Shown here: positions 4,622-5,232 of the stretch, piece after piece
Layout of the letters: every line of letters begins with the position of its first letter
Numbering within the stretch: the first letter of the stretch is position 1
Assembly: GCA_000715685.1 (NCBI GenBank)
Contig: KL569477.1
Span: 16,402 to 21,633 of the forward strand
Source: Streptomyces lilacinus
GTDB lineage: Bacteria; Actinomycetota; Actinomycetes; Streptomycetales; Streptomycetaceae
Direction of reading: 5' to 3'
Length of the DNA: 5,232 nucleotides
Notes under the pieces: generated by a model
Databases searched by the model: none
Seen by the model: the letters and a program-made list of their open reading frames with translations, nothing else
Told to the model about the DNA's origin: nothing
Translations under genes and position numbers: made by a program

Positions 4622-4635
4622 GGGGCGCGTGGATC

Positions 4636-5190
4636 ATGGGACTCGAGGAAAAGCTGCCCAGCGGCTTTCTGCTGACCAGCGTGGAACAGGCCGCGGGATG
4701 GGTGCGCAAGGCCTCCGTCTTCCCGGCGACGTTCGGCCTGGCCTGCTGCGCCATCGAGATGATGACCACCGGAGCCGGGCGCTACGACCTCGCCCGCTTC
4801 GGCATGGAGGTCTTCCGCGGCTCGCCCCGCCAGGCCGATCTGATGATCGTGGCGGGTCGGGTCAGTCAGAAGATGGCGCCGGTGCTGCGCCAGGTCTACG
4901 ACCAGATGCCGAACCCCAAGTGGGTGATCTCCATGGGCGTCTGCGCGTCCAGCGGCGGCATGTTCAACAACTACGCGATCGTGCAGGGCGTCGACCACAT
5001 CGTGCCGGTCGACATCTATCTGCCCGGCTGTCCGCCCCGGCCCGAGATGCTCATGGACTCGATCCTCAAGCTGCACAAGAAGATCCAGGGCGAGAAGCTC
5101 GGCGCGCAGCGCGAGGAGGCGGAGCGCGAGGCGGAGGAGAAGGCGCTCAAGGCCCTGCCGCTGCTCGAGATGAAGGGGCTGCTGCGATGA
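4636..5190 (+). CDS. nuoB: NADH-quinone oxidoreductase subunit B
   Basis: NuoB is the peripheral-arm subunit that carries iron-sulfur cluster N2, the last electron carrier before the quinone. The product is 184 residues. All four cluster ligands are present. They are the adjacent C37 and C38 in [12 protein letters not shown]103 in [10 protein letters not shown], and C132 in [10 protein letters not shown]. The invariant D-L-A-R-F-G segment lies at 51-56. After about residue 155 the tail is rich in Glu, Ala and Arg, a predicted charged helix typical of actinobacterial NuoB. The start is ATG 4636, with AGGGGG ten bases upstream overlapping the nuoA stop. The frame extends upstream without stops to 4162, but that part is the out-of-frame shadow of nuoA. 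The stop overlaps the nuoC start (ATGA). Confidence 0.98.
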   Translation: MGLEEKLPSGFLLTSVEQAAGWVRKASVFPATFGLACCAIEMMTTGAGRYDLARFGMEVFRGSPRQADLMIVAGRVSQKMAPVLRQVYDQMPNPKWVISMGVCASSGGMFNNYAIVQGVDHIVPVDIYLPGCPPRPEMLMDSILKLHKKIQGEKLGAQREEAEREAEEKALKALPLLEMKGLLR

Positions 5191-5211
5191 GCGAGCCGAA
5201 CAACAAGAGCC
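5187..5211 (+). CDS. nuoC: Partial NADH-quinone oxidoreductase subunit C (first 8 codons)
   Basis: ATG 5187 overlaps the nuoB stop codon as ATGA and opens MSEPNNKS before genomic sequence gives way to adapter at 5212. The assignment rests on gene order (nuoA-B-C is invariant in actinobacteria) and the coupled start; too little sequence remains to confirm it by homology. In complex I, NuoC is the 30-kDa peripheral-arm subunit that packs against NuoD. Confidence 0.75.
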
Positions 5212-5232
5212 CTGTCTCTTATACACATCTCT
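5212..5232 (+). other. Nextera/Tn5 transposase adapter (mosaic end), not genomic
   Basis: Bases 5212-5230 are exactly the 19-bp Tn5 mosaic-end adapter CTGTCTCTTATACACATCT used in tagmentation libraries. Its reverse strand gives the well-known spurious translations MCIRDR and MYKRQ. It is untrimmed adapter at a contig end and replaces the continuation of nuoC. Confidence 0.97.

Noticed and set aside
4162..4635. Upstream in-frame extension of nuoB
   Set aside because: It is the out-of-frame shadow of nuoA; NuoB length, the ribosome site and the conserved N-terminus all support ATG 4636.
5016..5228. Reverse-strand frames beginning MCIRDR and MYKRQ
   Set aside because: Both start inside the sequencing adapter and run antisense to nuoB.

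Overview
The window is high-GC actinobacterial DNA, almost certainly Streptomyces. The clues are strong third-position G/C, an XRE-DUF5753 regulator paired with a DUF397 protein and an RsbW-like ATPase (a set highly amplified in Streptomyces), and the start of a 14-subunit-type nuo operon with a Rex operator. The last 21 bases carry a Nextera transposase adapter, so the right edge is a contig end and not biology.

Layout. Positions 1-540 (minus strand) hold a small helical protein gene followed, with a GTGA overlap, by the first 40 codons of a gene running off the left edge. The C-terminus of the first protein and the N-terminus of the second share a short motif ending in Q-A-x-R-D-Q. Positions 656-1716 (minus) hold a DUF397 gene and its XRE-DUF5753 regulator gene. 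Facing away from them at 1972-2391 (plus) is an ATPase of the anti-sigma (HATPase_c_2) type. The 255-bp divergent gap contains a promoter whose spacer is a perfect 12-bp palindrome. Together these three genes look like a whiJ/abaA-type regulatory module.

Positions 2392-2722 form a non-coding convergent gap with a degenerate 12-nt tandem repeat, a 16-bp palindrome and two strong hairpins. Positions 2723-3549 (minus) hold a secreted NlpC/P60 peptidoglycan hydrolase gene. It is intact in every respect except for one missing base just before its catalytic DCSG motif. Positions 3550-4261 are a 712-bp divergent regulatory region with a possible distal nlpC promoter and structured leader, a cluster of GATCAC motifs, a nuo -10 element, a Rex operator and a leader hairpin. 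Positions 4262-5211 (plus) hold nuoA, nuoB and the first codons of nuoC.

How the parts work together. NuoA, NuoB and NuoC belong to respiratory complex I, probably controlled by the NADH/NAD+ sensor Rex. The NlpC/P60 protein would act on the cell wall. The whiJ-type trio is a developmental or signalling switch whose DNA-binding, ATPase and small DUF397 members are thought to work together. The leftmost pair resembles bacterial effector/NLR-like pairs joined by a short homotypic motif. That resemblance is an inference, and the partner gene is cut off.
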